From assembly GCF_003319115.1 (NCBI RefSeq), contig NZ_QOHF01000013.1:62001-126000 (forward strand): 64,000 nucleotides of DNA, read 5' to 3'. Under the pieces are notes generated by a model. The model did not search any database. It had not been told where the DNA came from and saw nothing but the letters and a program-made list of their open reading frames with translations. This stretch comes from Geodermatophilus sp. TF02-6 (GTDB lineage: Bacteria > Actinomycetota > Actinomycetes > Mycobacteriales > Geodermatophilaceae). Within the stretch, counting starts at the first letter, position 1. Each line of letters begins with the position of its first letter. Position numbers and translations under genes: made by a program. Below, in pieces: positions 1 to 8,448 of this stretch.

Positions 1-107
1 GGCGCCACGGCGATGACCGCGGGGCGCTGGTTGAGCGCCACTCCCACGACGGCGACCACGAACAGCAGCGCCGTCCCGCGGGAGCGCGTCGTCCCCCGTG
101 TCTGCAT
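1..107 (-). CDS. MFS transporter, CynX/NimT-like, N-terminal fragment
   Basis: Only the first 35 codons are inside the window; the gene continues beyond base 1. The ATG at 107 follows a GAGGTGA ribosome binding site. The peptide has a short basic head (MQTRGTTRSRG), one hydrophobic helix and then ALNQRPAVIAVA, which resembles the ALN-RPA signature at the start of helix 1 in CynX/NimT (cyanate/nitroimidazole) major facilitator transporters. The substrate cannot be told from this fragment. Confidence 0.5.
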   Translation of the reverse strand, partial: MQTRGTTRSRGTALLFVVAVVGVALNQRPAVIAVA

Positions 108-119
108 GCCGGTCACCTC

Positions 120-262
120 ACCACAGAAGGACCCCGTCCTCCCCACCCCTCGCAGGCTCGGGGCGGGACCCGGGACGGGGCCGCCGTCCTCCCCACCCCT
201 CGCAGGCTCGGGGCGGGGTCCTTCCCGGGGCCGCGGCGGGACCCTGCACGGGGGCAGGGGTC
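120..262. repeat. GC-rich hairpin repeats downstream of cysN
   Basis: Two tandem copies of a dispersed module, each containing CCCCACCCCTCGCAGGCTCG followed by a GGGGCGGG arm (about 137-162 and 190-215), bounded by a GGACCCCGTCC stem and a GGGACGGGGCC arm, then a partial third copy. The block lies just after the cysN stop codon and probably ends transcription. Related copies occur near 6546, 19903, 23634, 35649, 38031 and 42752. Confidence 0.75.
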
Positions 263-267
263 CTCCC

Positions 268-1668
268 TCAGCCGGCGGGGGTGAGCATCCCCGCGCCGAC
301 GGTGGCGTTCGTGGCCTCGTCGACCAGGATGAACCGGCCGGTCACCCGGTTGCGCAGGTACTCGTCGACGAACAGCGGCTGGGTCGCGCGCAGCCGCACC
401 CGGCCGATGTCGTTGAGGCCCAGCTCGGTCGCCTCGCGGTCGCGGTGCAGCGTGTTGACGTCGAGCCGGTAGGCCAGCTCCACGACCTTGGCACGCACCG
501 TGCGGGTGGTGTGCTTGACCGCGATGCGCTGGCGCGGGCGCAGCGGCTCCTCGGCCATCCAGCAGACCAGCGCGTCGAGGTCCTGGGTGGTGCTCGGCGC
601 GTTCTCCGGCCGGCAGACCAGGTCGCCGCGGGAGACGTCGAGGTCGTCGGCGAGCCGCAGCGTCACCGACATGGGCGGGAACGCCTCCTCCACCGGTCCG
701 CGCGGGCCGTCGATGCCGGCGATCGTCGTCGTCAGGCCGCTGGGCAGCACCTGCACCTCGTCGCCGGGGCGGAACACGCCGCTGGCCACGGTGCCCGCGT
801 AGCCGCGGTAGTCGTGGTGGGCGTCGGACTGCGGCCGGATCACGTACTGCACCGCGAACCGGGCGTCGGTGAGGTTGCGGTCGCTGGCCACGTGCACGTG
901 CTCGAGGTGGTGGATCAGCGTGGGGCCCTCGTACCACGGGGTGTTGAGGGAGTGCGTCACCACGTTGTCCCCGTGCAGGGCGGAGATCGGGACGACGGTC
1001 AGGTCGGGCACGGACAGCTTGGCGGCGAAGGCGCTGAACTCGTCGGCGATGGCGTCGAAGGTCTGCTCCGACCAACCGACCAGGTCCATCTTGTTGACGC
1101 AGACCACCAGGTGCGGCACCCGCAGCAGCGAGGCGAGGAAGGCGTGCCGGCGGCTCTGCTCCACCATGCCCTTGCGGGCGTCGACCAGCACGATCGCCAG
1201 GTCGGCGGTCGAGGCGCCGGTGACCATGTTGCGCGTGTACTGCACGTGCCCGGGGGTGTCGGCCAGGATGAACGTCCGCCGCGGGGTGGCGAAGTAGCGG
1301 TAGGCGACGTCGATGGTGATGCCCTGCTCCCGCTCGGCGCGCAGGCCGTCGGTGAGCAGCGCCAGGTCGACGTGGTCGCCCTTGCTGGCGCGGGCGACCG
1401 CCTCGTACTGGTCCTCGAAGATCGCCTTGCTGTCGAAGAGCAGCCGGCCGATCAGCGTGCTCTTGCCGTCGTCGACCGAGCCGGCGGTGGCGATGCGCAG
1501 GATGTCCTTGCGCGCGGTCGCCAGCTCCGCGGCGTGCTCCGCGACGGCGGAGTGCACGTCGACGGGCTGGTCGTCCGCGTCGGCGACGGTGGGGTAGGTG
1601 GTGTCGGTGTCGGAGGCCGTGGGGAGGGCCGGGTTGGGTGTCGTGGGGTGCGCGGGCACGGGAGCCAT
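268..1668 (-). CDS. cysN: Sulfate adenylyltransferase subunit 1 (GTPase), CysN
   Basis: GTPase subunit of ATP sulfurylase; GTP hydrolysis drives formation of adenosine 5'-phosphosulfate by CysD. The 466-residue protein has an EF-Tu-like fold with P-loop GSVDDGKST (residues about 62-70), DTPGH, NKMD and the C-terminal beta-barrel domains. No APS kinase (CysC) domain is fused, so it is the stand-alone form. About 50 N-terminal residues are low-complexity and precede the conserved core. The ATG overlaps the cysD stop codon (ATGA), so the two subunits are translationally coupled. The hairpin repeat block after the stop suggests it is the last gene of the cysDN unit. Confidence 0.95.
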   Translation of the reverse strand: MAPVPAHPTTPNPALPTASDTDTTYPTVADADDQPVDVHSAVAEHAAELATARKDILRIATAGSVDDGKSTLIGRLLFDSKAIFEDQYEAVARASKGDHVDLALLTDGLRAEREQGITIDVAYRYFATPRRTFILADTPGHVQYTRNMVTGASTADLAIVLVDARKGMVEQSRRHAFLASLLRVPHLVVCVNKMDLVGWSEQTFDAIADEFSAFAAKLSVPDLTVVPISALHGDNVVTHSLNTPWYEGPTLIHHLEHVHVASDRNLTDARFAVQYVIRPQSDAHHDYRGYAGTVASGVFRPGDEVQVLPSGLTTTIAGIDGPRGPVEEAFPPMSVTLRLADDLDVSRGDLVCRPENAPSTTQDLDALVCWMAEEPLRPRQRIAVKHTTRTVRAKVVELAYRLDVNTLHRDREATELGLNDIGRVRLRATQPLFVDEYLRNRVTGRFILVDEATNATVGAGMLTPAG

Positions 1669-2576
1669 CAGAAGTAGCCCTCCTTCTTCCGGTCCTCCAT
1701 GGCGGCGTCGCTGACCTTGTCGTCGCCGCGGGTGGCGCCCCGCTCGGTCATCCGGGTCACCGCGATCTCGGCGATGACCTCCTCGACCGTGGTCGCCTCC
1801 GACCGGACGGCGGCGGTCAGGTTGGCGTCGCCCACCGTGCGGTAGCGGACCGTCGCGCGGAACGGCTGCTCGCCGTCCTTGGGGCGGATGAACTCGTTGA
1901 CCGCGTAGAGCATGCCCTGCCGCTCGACGACCTCCCGCTCCTGCGCGAGGTACAGCGGCGGGATGGCGATCTGCTCGCGGGCGATGTACTGCCAGACGTC
2001 GAGCTCGGTCCAGTTCGACAGCGGGAACACCCGGATCGACTCACCGAGGTGGATCCGGCCGTTGTAGAGGTCCCACAGCTCGGGGCGCTGGTTCTTCGGG
2101 TCCCACTGGCCGAACTCGTCGCGGAAGGAGAACACCCGCTCCTTGGCCCGGGCCTTGTCCTCGTCGCGGCGGGCGCCGCCGAACAGCGCGGTGAAGCCGT
2201 GCTCCTCGACGGCGTCGAGCAGCACCGGCGTCTGGATGCGGTTGCGGGAGCCGTTGGGCTCCTCCCGGACCAGGCCCTGGGCGATCGCGTCGGGCACCGA
2301 GGCGACGACCAGCGCGACGCCGAGCTCGGCGACCCGCTTGTCGCGGAACTCCAGCACGTCGGGGAAGTTCAGCCCGGTGTCGACGTGCATGACCGGGAAC
2401 GGGATGCGGGCGGGGGAAAAGGCCTTCCTGGCCAGCTCCAGCATGACGATGGAGTCCTTGCCGCCGGAGAAGAGCAGCACCGGCCGCTCGAGCTCGGCGG
2501 CGACCTCGCGGATCACGTGGATGGACTCGGCCTCCAGCGTCTCCAGCTGGGAGAGCCGGTAGTCAGGGGTCGTCAC
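1668..2576 (-). CDS. cysD: Sulfate adenylyltransferase subunit 2, CysD
   Basis: Catalytic subunit of ATP sulfurylase (ATP + sulfate to APS + PPi), 302 residues, the usual length. It is a PAPS reductase-like PP-loop ATPase: the PP-loop LFSGGKDSIVML lies near residue 35, followed by the conserved HVDTGLNFP and the C-terminal RERVFSFRDEFGQWDPKNQRPELW signature elements. A GTG start is used. It pairs with cysN through an ATGA overlap and lies 93 bp downstream of cysQ on the same strand, so sulfate activation and PAP removal are probably co-expressed. The 93-bp gap has no recognisable cysteine leader peptide like the one upstream of sseA. Confidence 0.95.
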   Translation of the reverse strand: MTTPDYRLSQLETLEAESIHVIREVAAELERPVLLFSGGKDSIVMLELARKAFSPARIPFPVMHVDTGLNFPDVLEFRDKRVAELGVALVVASVPDAIAQGLVREEPNGSRNRIQTPVLLDAVEEHGFTALFGGARRDEDKARAKERVFSFRDEFGQWDPKNQRPELWDLYNGRIHLGESIRVFPLSNWTELDVWQYIAREQIAIPPLYLAQEREVVERQGMLYAVNEFIRPKDGEQPFRATVRYRTVGDANLTAAVRSEATTVEEVIAEIAVTRMTERGATRGDDKVSDAAMEDRKKEGYF

Positions 2577-2669
2577 GCGCGGGACTCCGGGACATCGGGG
2601 ACAGTGCTCGAACCAGCACCAACCGCACCGGTCCGGGGAGGATTCCCCCTCCCAGTGTCCGCCATGGCC

Positions 2670-3419
2670 TCACGGGCCCGGCGGTGACCCCTCCCGCACC
2701 GCGGCCAGGAGCCGGTCGGTCAGCTCCGGCCGGCAGACCAGCAGGTCCGGCAGCTCCGGGTCGGGTCCGTTGTACGCCAGCGGCGAGCCGTCGAGCCGGA
2801 CGGCGGTCAGCCCCGCGGCGCGGGCGACGGCGACCGGCGCGGCGGAGTCCCACTGGTACATGCCGCCGGCGTGCACGTAGGCGTCGACCTCGCCCCGCAG
2901 CACCGCGGTGACCTTGTAGCCGGCCGAGCCCATCGGCACCACCGCCGCGTCGAGCGCGGCCGCGGCGGTCGCGGCGACCGCCGGCGGTCGGGTGCGGCTC
3001 ACCGCGATCCGCGGCCGGCCGCCCCCCGGCACGGGCACCGCCGGGGCCGGGTCGGTGAGGAGGACCTCGCCCAGCGCCGGCAGCGCCACCGCGGCGGACA
3101 CCAGCTCCCCGCCCGCCCAGAGCGCCACGTGCACCGCCCAGTCCGGCCGCGGGGCCTCCCCGTACTCCCGGGTGCCGTCGAGGGGGTCGACGATCCACAC
3201 GCGGTCGGCGTCCAACCGGCGCCGGTCGTCGGCCGCCTCCTCGCTGAACACGACGTCCCGGGGTCGGGAGGCGGCGAGCACCCCGGAGATGGCGGCCTGC
3301 GCGGCGGCGTCCCCGGCGTCGCCGAGCGCGCGGCCGGACAGCCGGCCCTCCTCGCGCAGCCGCACCAGGGCGGTCGCCGCCGCGCGCGCCGCCGCGGCGG
3401 CGACCTCGACGTCGGTCAC
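2670..3419 (-). CDS. cysQ: 3'(2'),5'-bisphosphate nucleotidase, CysQ
   Basis: Inositol-monophosphatase-superfamily enzyme (249 residues) predicted to dephosphorylate PAP (and PAPS) to AMP, removing the by-product of sulfate assimilation. The metal-binding core is visible: FSEEAADD (the EE element) and WIVDPLDGTREY (the DPxDGT motif), with the late W-D-S-A-A-P-V-A-V-A-R motif carrying the last metal-binding Asp. Start: GTG at 3419, whose GTGA overlaps the stop of the upstream thioesterase gene. Position immediately before cysD supports CysQ rather than a general inositol monophosphatase. Confidence 0.88.
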   Translation of the reverse strand: MTDVEVAAAAARAAATALVRLREEGRLSGRALGDAGDAAAQAAISGVLAASRPRDVVFSEEAADDRRRLDADRVWIVDPLDGTREYGEAPRPDWAVHVALWAGGELVSAAVALPALGEVLLTDPAPAVPVPGGGRPRIAVSRTRPPAVAATAAAALDAAVVPMGSAGYKVTAVLRGEVDAYVHAGGMYQWDSAAPVAVARAAGLTAVRLDGSPLAYNGPDPELPDLLVCRPELTDRLLAAVREGSPPGP

Positions 3420-4129
3420 GGCTGGTCGGCCGGCGCGGCCGCGTCGGCCGGCCGCCCGGGCGGCGCGTACTGGCCCGAGGCGTTGGTGATGGCCCCGAAG
3501 TAGTCGGCCACGAGGTCCTCGCGGGGCGTGACCCACAGGCCGTGGGCCTCGACCAGCGGGCGGTCGGGGTCGTCGGCCAGCGCGATGCTGCCGGTGGCGG
3601 TGGTCCGCCGCCCCCTGCTCCCGACGACCCGGGCCCGCAGCACCAGCGGCGTCTCCAGCGGGACCGGTCGGTGGTAGGCCAGCTCCAGCCGGGCGGTCAT
3701 GCCCCACAGCCCGGCGGCCAGCACGGCCGTGCCGAGCAGCTGGTCCATCAGCAGGCTGCTCACGCCGCCGTGCACGTACCCGGGCGGCCCCTCGTACGCC
3801 GGGCCGAGCGCGGCCTCGGCGGCGACGCCGTCCCCGGTCCACCGGACGGCCAGCGGCGGCGCCAGGGCGCTGCCCGCGCCGTCCACCGGGTTGAACACCC
3901 GGCGCAGGACCGCCGGGTCGTCCAGGGCGGGCAGCTGGTCCACCGGACGCCGCGCCGCGGCCAGCCGCGCGGTCACCGCCCGGGCCTCGGCGGCCGCCGT
4001 CCGCAGCTCGTCGGCCGGGACGGCGGTGCGCACCGAGGCGTCCACCAGCTCCCGCAGGGCCGCACCGAGCTCGGTCACCGCGGCCATCAGGTCGGCGTCG
4101 TCGGGCTGTCCGCCCGCGTCGGAGTCCAC
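3416..4129 (-). CDS. PaaI-family hotdog thioesterase
   Basis: A 237-residue protein with a helical N-terminal segment of about 90 residues and a C-terminal hotdog fold. The PaaI/YigI-like signature GPPGYVHGGVSSLLMDQLLG contains the HGG motif, and the AYHRPVPLETPL strand follows. The family hydrolyses acyl-CoA thioesters in the cytosol; the substrate is unknown. The start chosen is GTG at 4129; an upstream ATG at 4189 would overlap the neighbouring kinase gene. It is coupled to cysQ by a GTGA overlap although no sulfur-assimilation role is known for the family. Confidence 0.75.
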   Translation of the reverse strand: MDSDAGGQPDDADLMAAVTELGAALRELVDASVRTAVPADELRTAAAEARAVTARLAAARRPVDQLPALDDPAVLRRVFNPVDGAGSALAPPLAVRWTGDGVAAEAALGPAYEGPPGYVHGGVSSLLMDQLLGTAVLAAGLWGMTARLELAYHRPVPLETPLVLRARVVGSRGRRTTATGSIALADDPDRPLVEAHGLWVTPREDLVADYFGAITNASGQYAPPGRPADAAAPADQP

Positions 4130-4157
4130 GAGCGGACGGTAACGAGCGCGCCGTCCG

Positions 4158-5657
4158 CTAGCCCCCCGGCCCGTCGGCGGCGACCCCACCCGGTCCCGAG
4201 CGGGGCAGCCGCACCGTGAACGTCGTCCCGCGGCCGGGCGCGGTGTCCAGGTGGACGGTGCCCCCGTGGGCGGCGACCAGCGCGGAGACGATGGCCAGCC
4301 CCAGCCCGCTGCCGCCGGCGGCGCGGGCCCGCGACGGGTCGGCGCGGTAGAAGCGCTCGAAGACCCGCTCGGCGTCCTCGGGGACCATGCCCGGCCCCTC
4401 GTCGGCCACCCGCAGGACGACCACGCCGCCGTCCTCGGCTGCGCTGTCGTCCTCGCCCGACGGATCGGCCGCCGGCTCGTCGGACAGGCGCACGGTGACC
4501 CGCGCGGTCTGCGGGGTGTGCACCAGGGCGTTGGCGACCAGGTTGCCCACCACCTGGCGCAGCCGCGCCTCGTCGCCGAGGACCACGGGCAGGTCGGCCA
4601 GGCCCTCGTCGAGGTGCAGGTCGATCGGCCGGTCCGGCTGCAGCACGCGGGCGTCGTGGACGGCGTCCCCCGCGACCTCGGCGAGGTCGACCGGCGTGAT
4701 GGTGAGCGGCCGCTGCTGGTCCAGCCGGGCCAGCTGCAACAGGTCCTCGACCAGCAGGCCCATGCGGGCCCCCTCGGACTCGATGCGCTGCATGAGCCGG
4801 GCGGTCTCCTCGGGGCTGGTGACGGCGCCCTGCCGGTAGAGCTCGGCGAACCCGCGGATCGACGTCAGCGGCGTGCGCAGCTCGTGGCTGGCGTCGGCGA
4901 CGAAGCGGCGCATCCGGCCCTCCGAGGCGCGGGCCTGCCCCTCGGAGGCCTGCTGCGCGCGGAAGGCCTGCTCGATGCGGGCGAGCATCCCGTTGAGCGC
5001 CGTCGCCAGCCGGCCCACCTCGGTGCGCTCGTCGCCCGCCGGCACGCGCTGGGACAGGTCGCCGGCGGCGATCGCCCGGGCGGTGCGCTCGACCTCGGTC
5101 AGCGGCCGCAGGCTGTTGCGCACCAGCACGTACCCGGCGGTGCCGACCAGCAGCAGCACGATCAGCCCGACGACGAGCTCGATGGCCACCAGCCGGCCGA
5201 TGACCCGTTCGTCCCGCGCGAGGTCGGTGCCGACGACGACGGTGTAGCCGTCGGGGATGACCTCGCTGACCACCCGCCACTCCGTGCCGTCGGCGGACCG
5301 GAGGTCGGTCGACCGGGCGTCGCCGTCGGGGAGCTCCTCGGTCTCCTCCGCGGACAGCTCCGGCAGGCCGCCGACCTGCGGCGGGGAGGACACCACCGTG
5401 ACGGCGTCCGAGCCCGGTGCCAGGCAGGCCACGAAGTAGTTGCCGGGCAGAGCGCGGTCCACGCCCTGGGTGCAGGCGGCGCGGAACCACGGCTGGCGGT
5501 TGTACACCTGGACGGCCGCCCGGAGCTGCTGGTCCTGCTGACCGCGGAGGTAGCCGTGCAGCAGCGAGCTGGCGGTGGAGCCGGTGATGGCCAGGGCCAC
5601 GGCGACCAGCCCCACGACCAGCGCGACGAGGGTGATCCGCAGCGGGAGGCGGGGCAT
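4158..5657 (-). CDS. Sensor histidine kinase, PhoR-like (partner of the adjacent regulator)
   Basis: Membrane sensor kinase of about 499 residues. Features in order: first transmembrane helix (ITLVALVVGLVAVALAITG), an extracytoplasmic sensor segment of about 130 residues, second transmembrane helix (VVGLIVLLLVGTAGYVLV), HAMP linker, HisKA with the phosphoacceptor in ADASHELRTPLTSI, and HATPase_c with the N box (LVANALVHTP), DEGPGMVPED and GSGLGLAI. The ATG at 5657 is used; a GTG at 5693 overlapping the regulator stop (GTGA) would add 12 residues. It lies directly downstream of the response regulator, as expected for a cognate pair. The signal is unknown. Confidence 0.9.
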   Translation of the reverse strand: MPRLPLRITLVALVVGLVAVALAITGSTASSLLHGYLRGQQDQQLRAAVQVYNRQPWFRAACTQGVDRALPGNYFVACLAPGSDAVTVVSSPPQVGGLPELSAEETEELPDGDARSTDLRSADGTEWRVVSEVIPDGYTVVVGTDLARDERVIGRLVAIELVVGLIVLLLVGTAGYVLVRNSLRPLTEVERTARAIAAGDLSQRVPAGDERTEVGRLATALNGMLARIEQAFRAQQASEGQARASEGRMRRFVADASHELRTPLTSIRGFAELYRQGAVTSPEETARLMQRIESEGARMGLLVEDLLQLARLDQQRPLTITPVDLAEVAGDAVHDARVLQPDRPIDLHLDEGLADLPVVLGDEARLRQVVGNLVANALVHTPQTARVTVRLSDEPAADPSGEDDSAAEDGGVVVLRVADEGPGMVPEDAERVFERFYRADPSRARAAGGSGLGLAIVSALVAAHGGTVHLDTAPGRGTTFTVRLPRSGPGGVAADGPGG

Positions 5658-5689
5658 GCCCTCCCGGGTGCCCCGTGCGGCGGGGGCTC

Positions 5690-6445
5690 TCACACCCCCC
5701 GCGGCAGCCGCAGCGTGTAGCCGACCCCCCGGATGGTGTGCAGCAGCCGCGGTTCGGTCGTGTCGATCTTGCGCCGCAGGTAGGAGATGTAGGACTCCAC
5801 CACGTTCGCCTCGCCGTTGAAGTCGTAGTTCCACACGTGGTCGAGGATCTGCGCCTTGGACAGCACCCGGCCCGCGTTGGCCATGAGGTAGCGCAGCAGC
5901 TTGAACTCGGTCGGCGACAGGCTGACCACCTGGCCGGCCTTGACCACCTCGTGCGACTCCTCGTCGAGCTCGATGTCGGCGAAGGACAGCCGCGGCGCCT
6001 CGGCGGTGCGCTGCGGGCCCTGGCTGCGGCGCAGCACCGCCCGGATGCGGGCCAGCACCTCGTCCAGGCTGAACGGCTTGGTGACGTAGTCGTCACCGCC
6101 CAGGGTCAGCCCGGAGACCTTGTCCTCCGCGGCGTCGCGGGCGGTGAGGAAGAGCACCGGCGTGTACCGGCCGCTCTCCCGCAGCCGGCGGACGACGCCG
6201 AAGCCGTCCAGGCCCGGCATCATCACGTCGAGGACGAGCAGGTCGGGGCGGAAGGACGCGGCCATCGCCAGCGCCTGCTGCCCGTCGGCGGCGGTGGCCA
6301 CCTCGAAGCCGGCGTAGCGGAGGCTGGCCGACAGCAGCTCGCGGATGTTCGGCTCGTCGTCCACCACGAGCAGGCGCGCCTCCGGTGCGGAGCTCCTGCC
6401 GGTGCCGTTCACAGCACCTCCCGTCGAACGCGTCACCGTCGTCAT
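5690..6445 (-). CDS. OmpR-family response regulator, PhoP-like (M. tuberculosis sense)
   Basis: 251-residue receiver plus winged-helix regulator. The acidic pocket is VVDDE, the phosphoacceptor Asp73 sits in VLDVMMPG, and the KPF lysine is present. The winged helix contains LSPTEFKLLRYLMANAGRVL and ends in HTIRGVGYTLR. From memory the pattern (LLSASLRYAGFEV, LTLGGDDYVTKPFS, FADIELDEESHEV) is closest to M. tuberculosis PhoP, a DNA-binding virulence and lipid regulator, rather than to the phosphate regulator RegX3 that is also in this window. The first 22 residues are low-complexity, so the true start may lie slightly downstream of the ATG at 6445. Confidence 0.9.
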   Translation of the reverse strand: MTTVTRSTGGAVNGTGRSSAPEARLLVVDDEPNIRELLSASLRYAGFEVATAADGQQALAMAASFRPDLLVLDVMMPGLDGFGVVRRLRESGRYTPVLFLTARDAAEDKVSGLTLGGDDYVTKPFSLDEVLARIRAVLRRSQGPQRTAEAPRLSFADIELDEESHEVVKAGQVVSLSPTEFKLLRYLMANAGRVLSKAQILDHVWNYDFNGEANVVESYISYLRRKIDTTEPRLLHTIRGVGYTLRLPRGV

Positions 6446-6545
6446 GCCCCGAGCCTGCGGCCGACGGCTGGAGCGGCCCTGGACGGAACCTGTGAGGAGT
6501 CTGGACGACGAGGACTCCGGGACCCCCTGCCCCCCGCCCAGCCCC

Positions 6546-6633
6546 GTCCAGAGGCTCACCGCGAGCCTGCGAGTGGTGAGGAGGACGGGGTCCTTCCACC
6601 TGCAGGGGGCCTGCGGGAGGGCGGGGTCCTCCT
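6546..6633. repeat. GC-rich hairpin repeat downstream of the SIP gene
   Basis: Copy of the dispersed hairpin module in minus orientation, beginning directly after the stop codon at 6634. It includes GAGCCTGCGAGTGGTGAGG and GGACGGGGTCC arms, with an adjacent CTGCAGG palindrome. It also fills the gap between the SIP gene and the start of the PhoP-like regulator and probably acts as a terminator for the former. Confidence 0.65.
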
Positions 6634-7467
6634 TCAGCCGGCGGGCGCCATGGCGCGCCCGCGCCGCCAGTAGCCGATCGCGTGGTGCTGGGCGCGGCCG
6701 AGCCCCCACCGACCGCGCAGGTCGGCGCGGACGGCGCGGACGGCCGCCGACTCGGCGGCCACCCAGGCGAAGACGTCCTCGCCGGCGGGCCGGTCGAGGG
6801 CGGCGACGGCGTCGGCCAGCAGCGTGCCCTCCCCGGGCGGGGTGCCGTCGCGGTGCAGCCAGCGGACCCCCACCCCGGCCGGGGCGGGCAGCGGCTGCTC
6901 CTCCGCGACGTCGGCGACCTCGACCAGGGCCAGCCCGCGGGTGCCGGGCGCGGCCTCGGCCAGGATGCGGGTGATCGCCGGCAGCGCGGTCTCGTCGCCG
7001 GCCAGCAGCAGCCATCCCGCGGGCCGCTCGCCCAGCGGCCCGCCGCCGGCCACGGCCACCGTCGCCCCGGGCCCGGCGGCCGCGGCCCATGCAGCCGCCG
7101 GGCCGTCGCCGTGCAGCACGAAGTCGATCTCCACCTCGCCGCGGTCGGGGTCCTGCCGGCGGGCGGTGTAGCTGCGCAGGCTCACCCCGTGCGCACCGGC
7201 GGGCCACACGATCCGCCCGTCCCGCGCCACCGCCGGCCAGCGCGGCGCCGGGTCGCCGACACGCGGCACCAGCAGGGAGATCGTCGGGCCGGCGGCCGCG
7301 GCCGCGGCCGGGGTGCCCGCCAGCAGGACCCGGCGCACCGACGGGGTGGCGTCGGCGCCCGAGACCACGGTGAGGACGTCGACCGGGCGGGTGGCGTCGG
7401 GAGGGGCCGGGAGGCCGGGGCGGCCGGCGGGCGCCGCACCCGGGAGAGCTGCGTCGCTGGGGGGCAT
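6634..7467 (-). CDS. Siderophore-interacting FAD-binding protein (ferric-chelate reductase type)
   Basis: 277-residue flavoprotein of the SIP/ViuB family, predicted to reduce ferric siderophores in the cytosol with NAD(P)H. Visible elements: flavin-binding RSYTARR, the EVEIDFVLHGD strand, GPAAAWAAAAGPGATVAVAGG, and LAGDETALPAI before the nucleotide-binding half. It ends with the typical GYWRRGRA. The start chosen is ATG at 7467; an upstream in-frame ATG at 7581 would add 38 unconserved residues. No siderophore biosynthesis or uptake gene lies next to it. Confidence 0.85.
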   Translation of the reverse strand: MPPSDAALPGAAPAGRPGLPAPPDATRPVDVLTVVSGADATPSVRRVLLAGTPAAAAAAGPTISLLVPRVGDPAPRWPAVARDGRIVWPAGAHGVSLRSYTARRQDPDRGEVEIDFVLHGDGPAAAWAAAAGPGATVAVAGGGPLGERPAGWLLLAGDETALPAITRILAEAAPGTRGLALVEVADVAEEQPLPAPAGVGVRWLHRDGTPPGEGTLLADAVAALDRPAGEDVFAWVAAESAAVRAVRADLRGRWGLGRAQHHAIGYWRRGRAMAPAG

Positions 7468-7744
7468 GGCGGGAGACAGCCTAGCGGGCCGACCCGGCCG
7501 ACCCCGGGGGAATGAGGTCGACCAGGCCGGCGATCGCGGACGGACCACGTCACCGTACGTAGTCACTCCATACCGCCTCACCAGCGGCGATGGCGCAACG
7601 TCGTCCGTCGGAGGGGACGCTACGTGACGGAGGCGCGTTCGTCAGCGCCCGGCCGCGCGGCGTTCGGTCCGGACCGGCGATGTGTGTGCCGGGCGCTGGG
7701 CGGGCAGGGGCGGGGGACGGCGCCGAGCACTCCGGGAGGTCCAC

Positions 7745-7954
7745 GTGTCGGACGAGTTCGAGAAGGGTGACCACGTCACCTGGAACAGCCACGGGCAGCA
7801 GGTCGAGGGGACGGTCAAGCGCACGATCACCTCGGAGACCGAGGCGTCCGGCCGGAAGGTGGAGGCCAGCGAGGACGAGCCGCAGTACGAGGTGCAGAGC
7901 GACGAGACCGGCAAGACGGCGGTGCACGAGCCCGGCGCCCTGCCCCAGAAGTGA
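7745..7954 (+). CDS. DUF2945 (HVA/Tudor-like) small protein
   Basis: 69-residue acidic protein matching the DUF2945 family: KGDHVTWNSHGQQVEGTVKR, then VEASEDEPQYEVQSD and the C-terminal HEPGAL. The family is described as having a small Tudor-like barrel and often accompanies stress genes; no biochemical role is established. The GTG at 7745 follows a GGGAGG ribosome binding site. It is followed 22 bp later by a DUF2795 gene on the same strand, so the two probably form a small operon. Confidence 0.8.
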   Translation: MSDEFEKGDHVTWNSHGQQVEGTVKRTITSETEASGRKVEASEDEPQYEVQSDETGKTAVHEPGALPQK

Positions 7955-7976
7955 CCCACGTACGAGGAGGGCGATC

Positions 7977-8408
7977 ATGAGCGAGACCGGAGACCAGTTC
8001 GCCGGGGTGTCGGCGCGCAACACCAAGCACAGTCCCCGGATCGACGACGAGCTCGAGCACGAGACCCAGGGGATGTTCAAGGCCGAGCGCGCGACCCGCG
8101 CCGAGGAGTGGCGCCAGGTCGAGCCGGAGGCCGAGGGCGACCCCGACATCGACGCCGACCCCGACGGCACGCTGGTCGGCGGCACACCGGTGGGCATGGA
8201 CGCCGACGCGGTGGTGCGCCGCGCCGAGCTGGCCCGCTGGCTGGACCGGGCCGACTACCCGAACGACGGCCCGGGTCTGGTCGAGGCCGCCCTGGACCAC
8301 CGGGCACCGGACGCCGTCGTCGACGAGCTGCGCCGACTGCCGGAGGGGCAGACCTTCGAGCGGATCGGGGACGTCGTCCGCGCCCTGGGCTACCCGACCG
8401 AGACCTGA
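7977..8408 (+). CDS. DUF2795 domain protein
   Basis: 143-residue acidic cytosolic protein. The first 70 residues are polar and variable (SARNTKHSPRIDDELEHETQG), then a DUF2795 segment follows: ELARWLDRADYPNDGPGLVEAA, ending LRRLPEGQTFERIGDVVRAL. Function unknown; DUF2795 resembles a small helical fold seen in many actinobacterial stress-type proteins. It starts at ATG 7977 with a GAGGAGGG ribosome binding site and follows the DUF2945 gene closely. Confidence 0.75.
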   Translation: MSETGDQFAGVSARNTKHSPRIDDELEHETQGMFKAERATRAEEWRQVEPEAEGDPDIDADPDGTLVGGTPVGMDADAVVRRAELARWLDRADYPNDGPGLVEAALDHRAPDAVVDELRRLPEGQTFERIGDVVRALGYPTET

Positions 8409-8448
8409 GCGGAGGACGTCGGGAGTCGGGCGCCCCGGCTCCCGACCC

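Noticed and set aside
13-1677. Long plus-strand open frame antisense to cysN
   Set aside because: Antisense frame of a strongly conserved gene in very GC-rich DNA; the product has no protein-like segments. Similar long antisense frames across the window were dropped for the same reason.
2577-2669. Possible cysteine leader peptide upstream of cysD
   Set aside because: The only short frame there (MRLVLVRALSPMSRSP) has no cysteine codons and lacks the VDLxR pattern.
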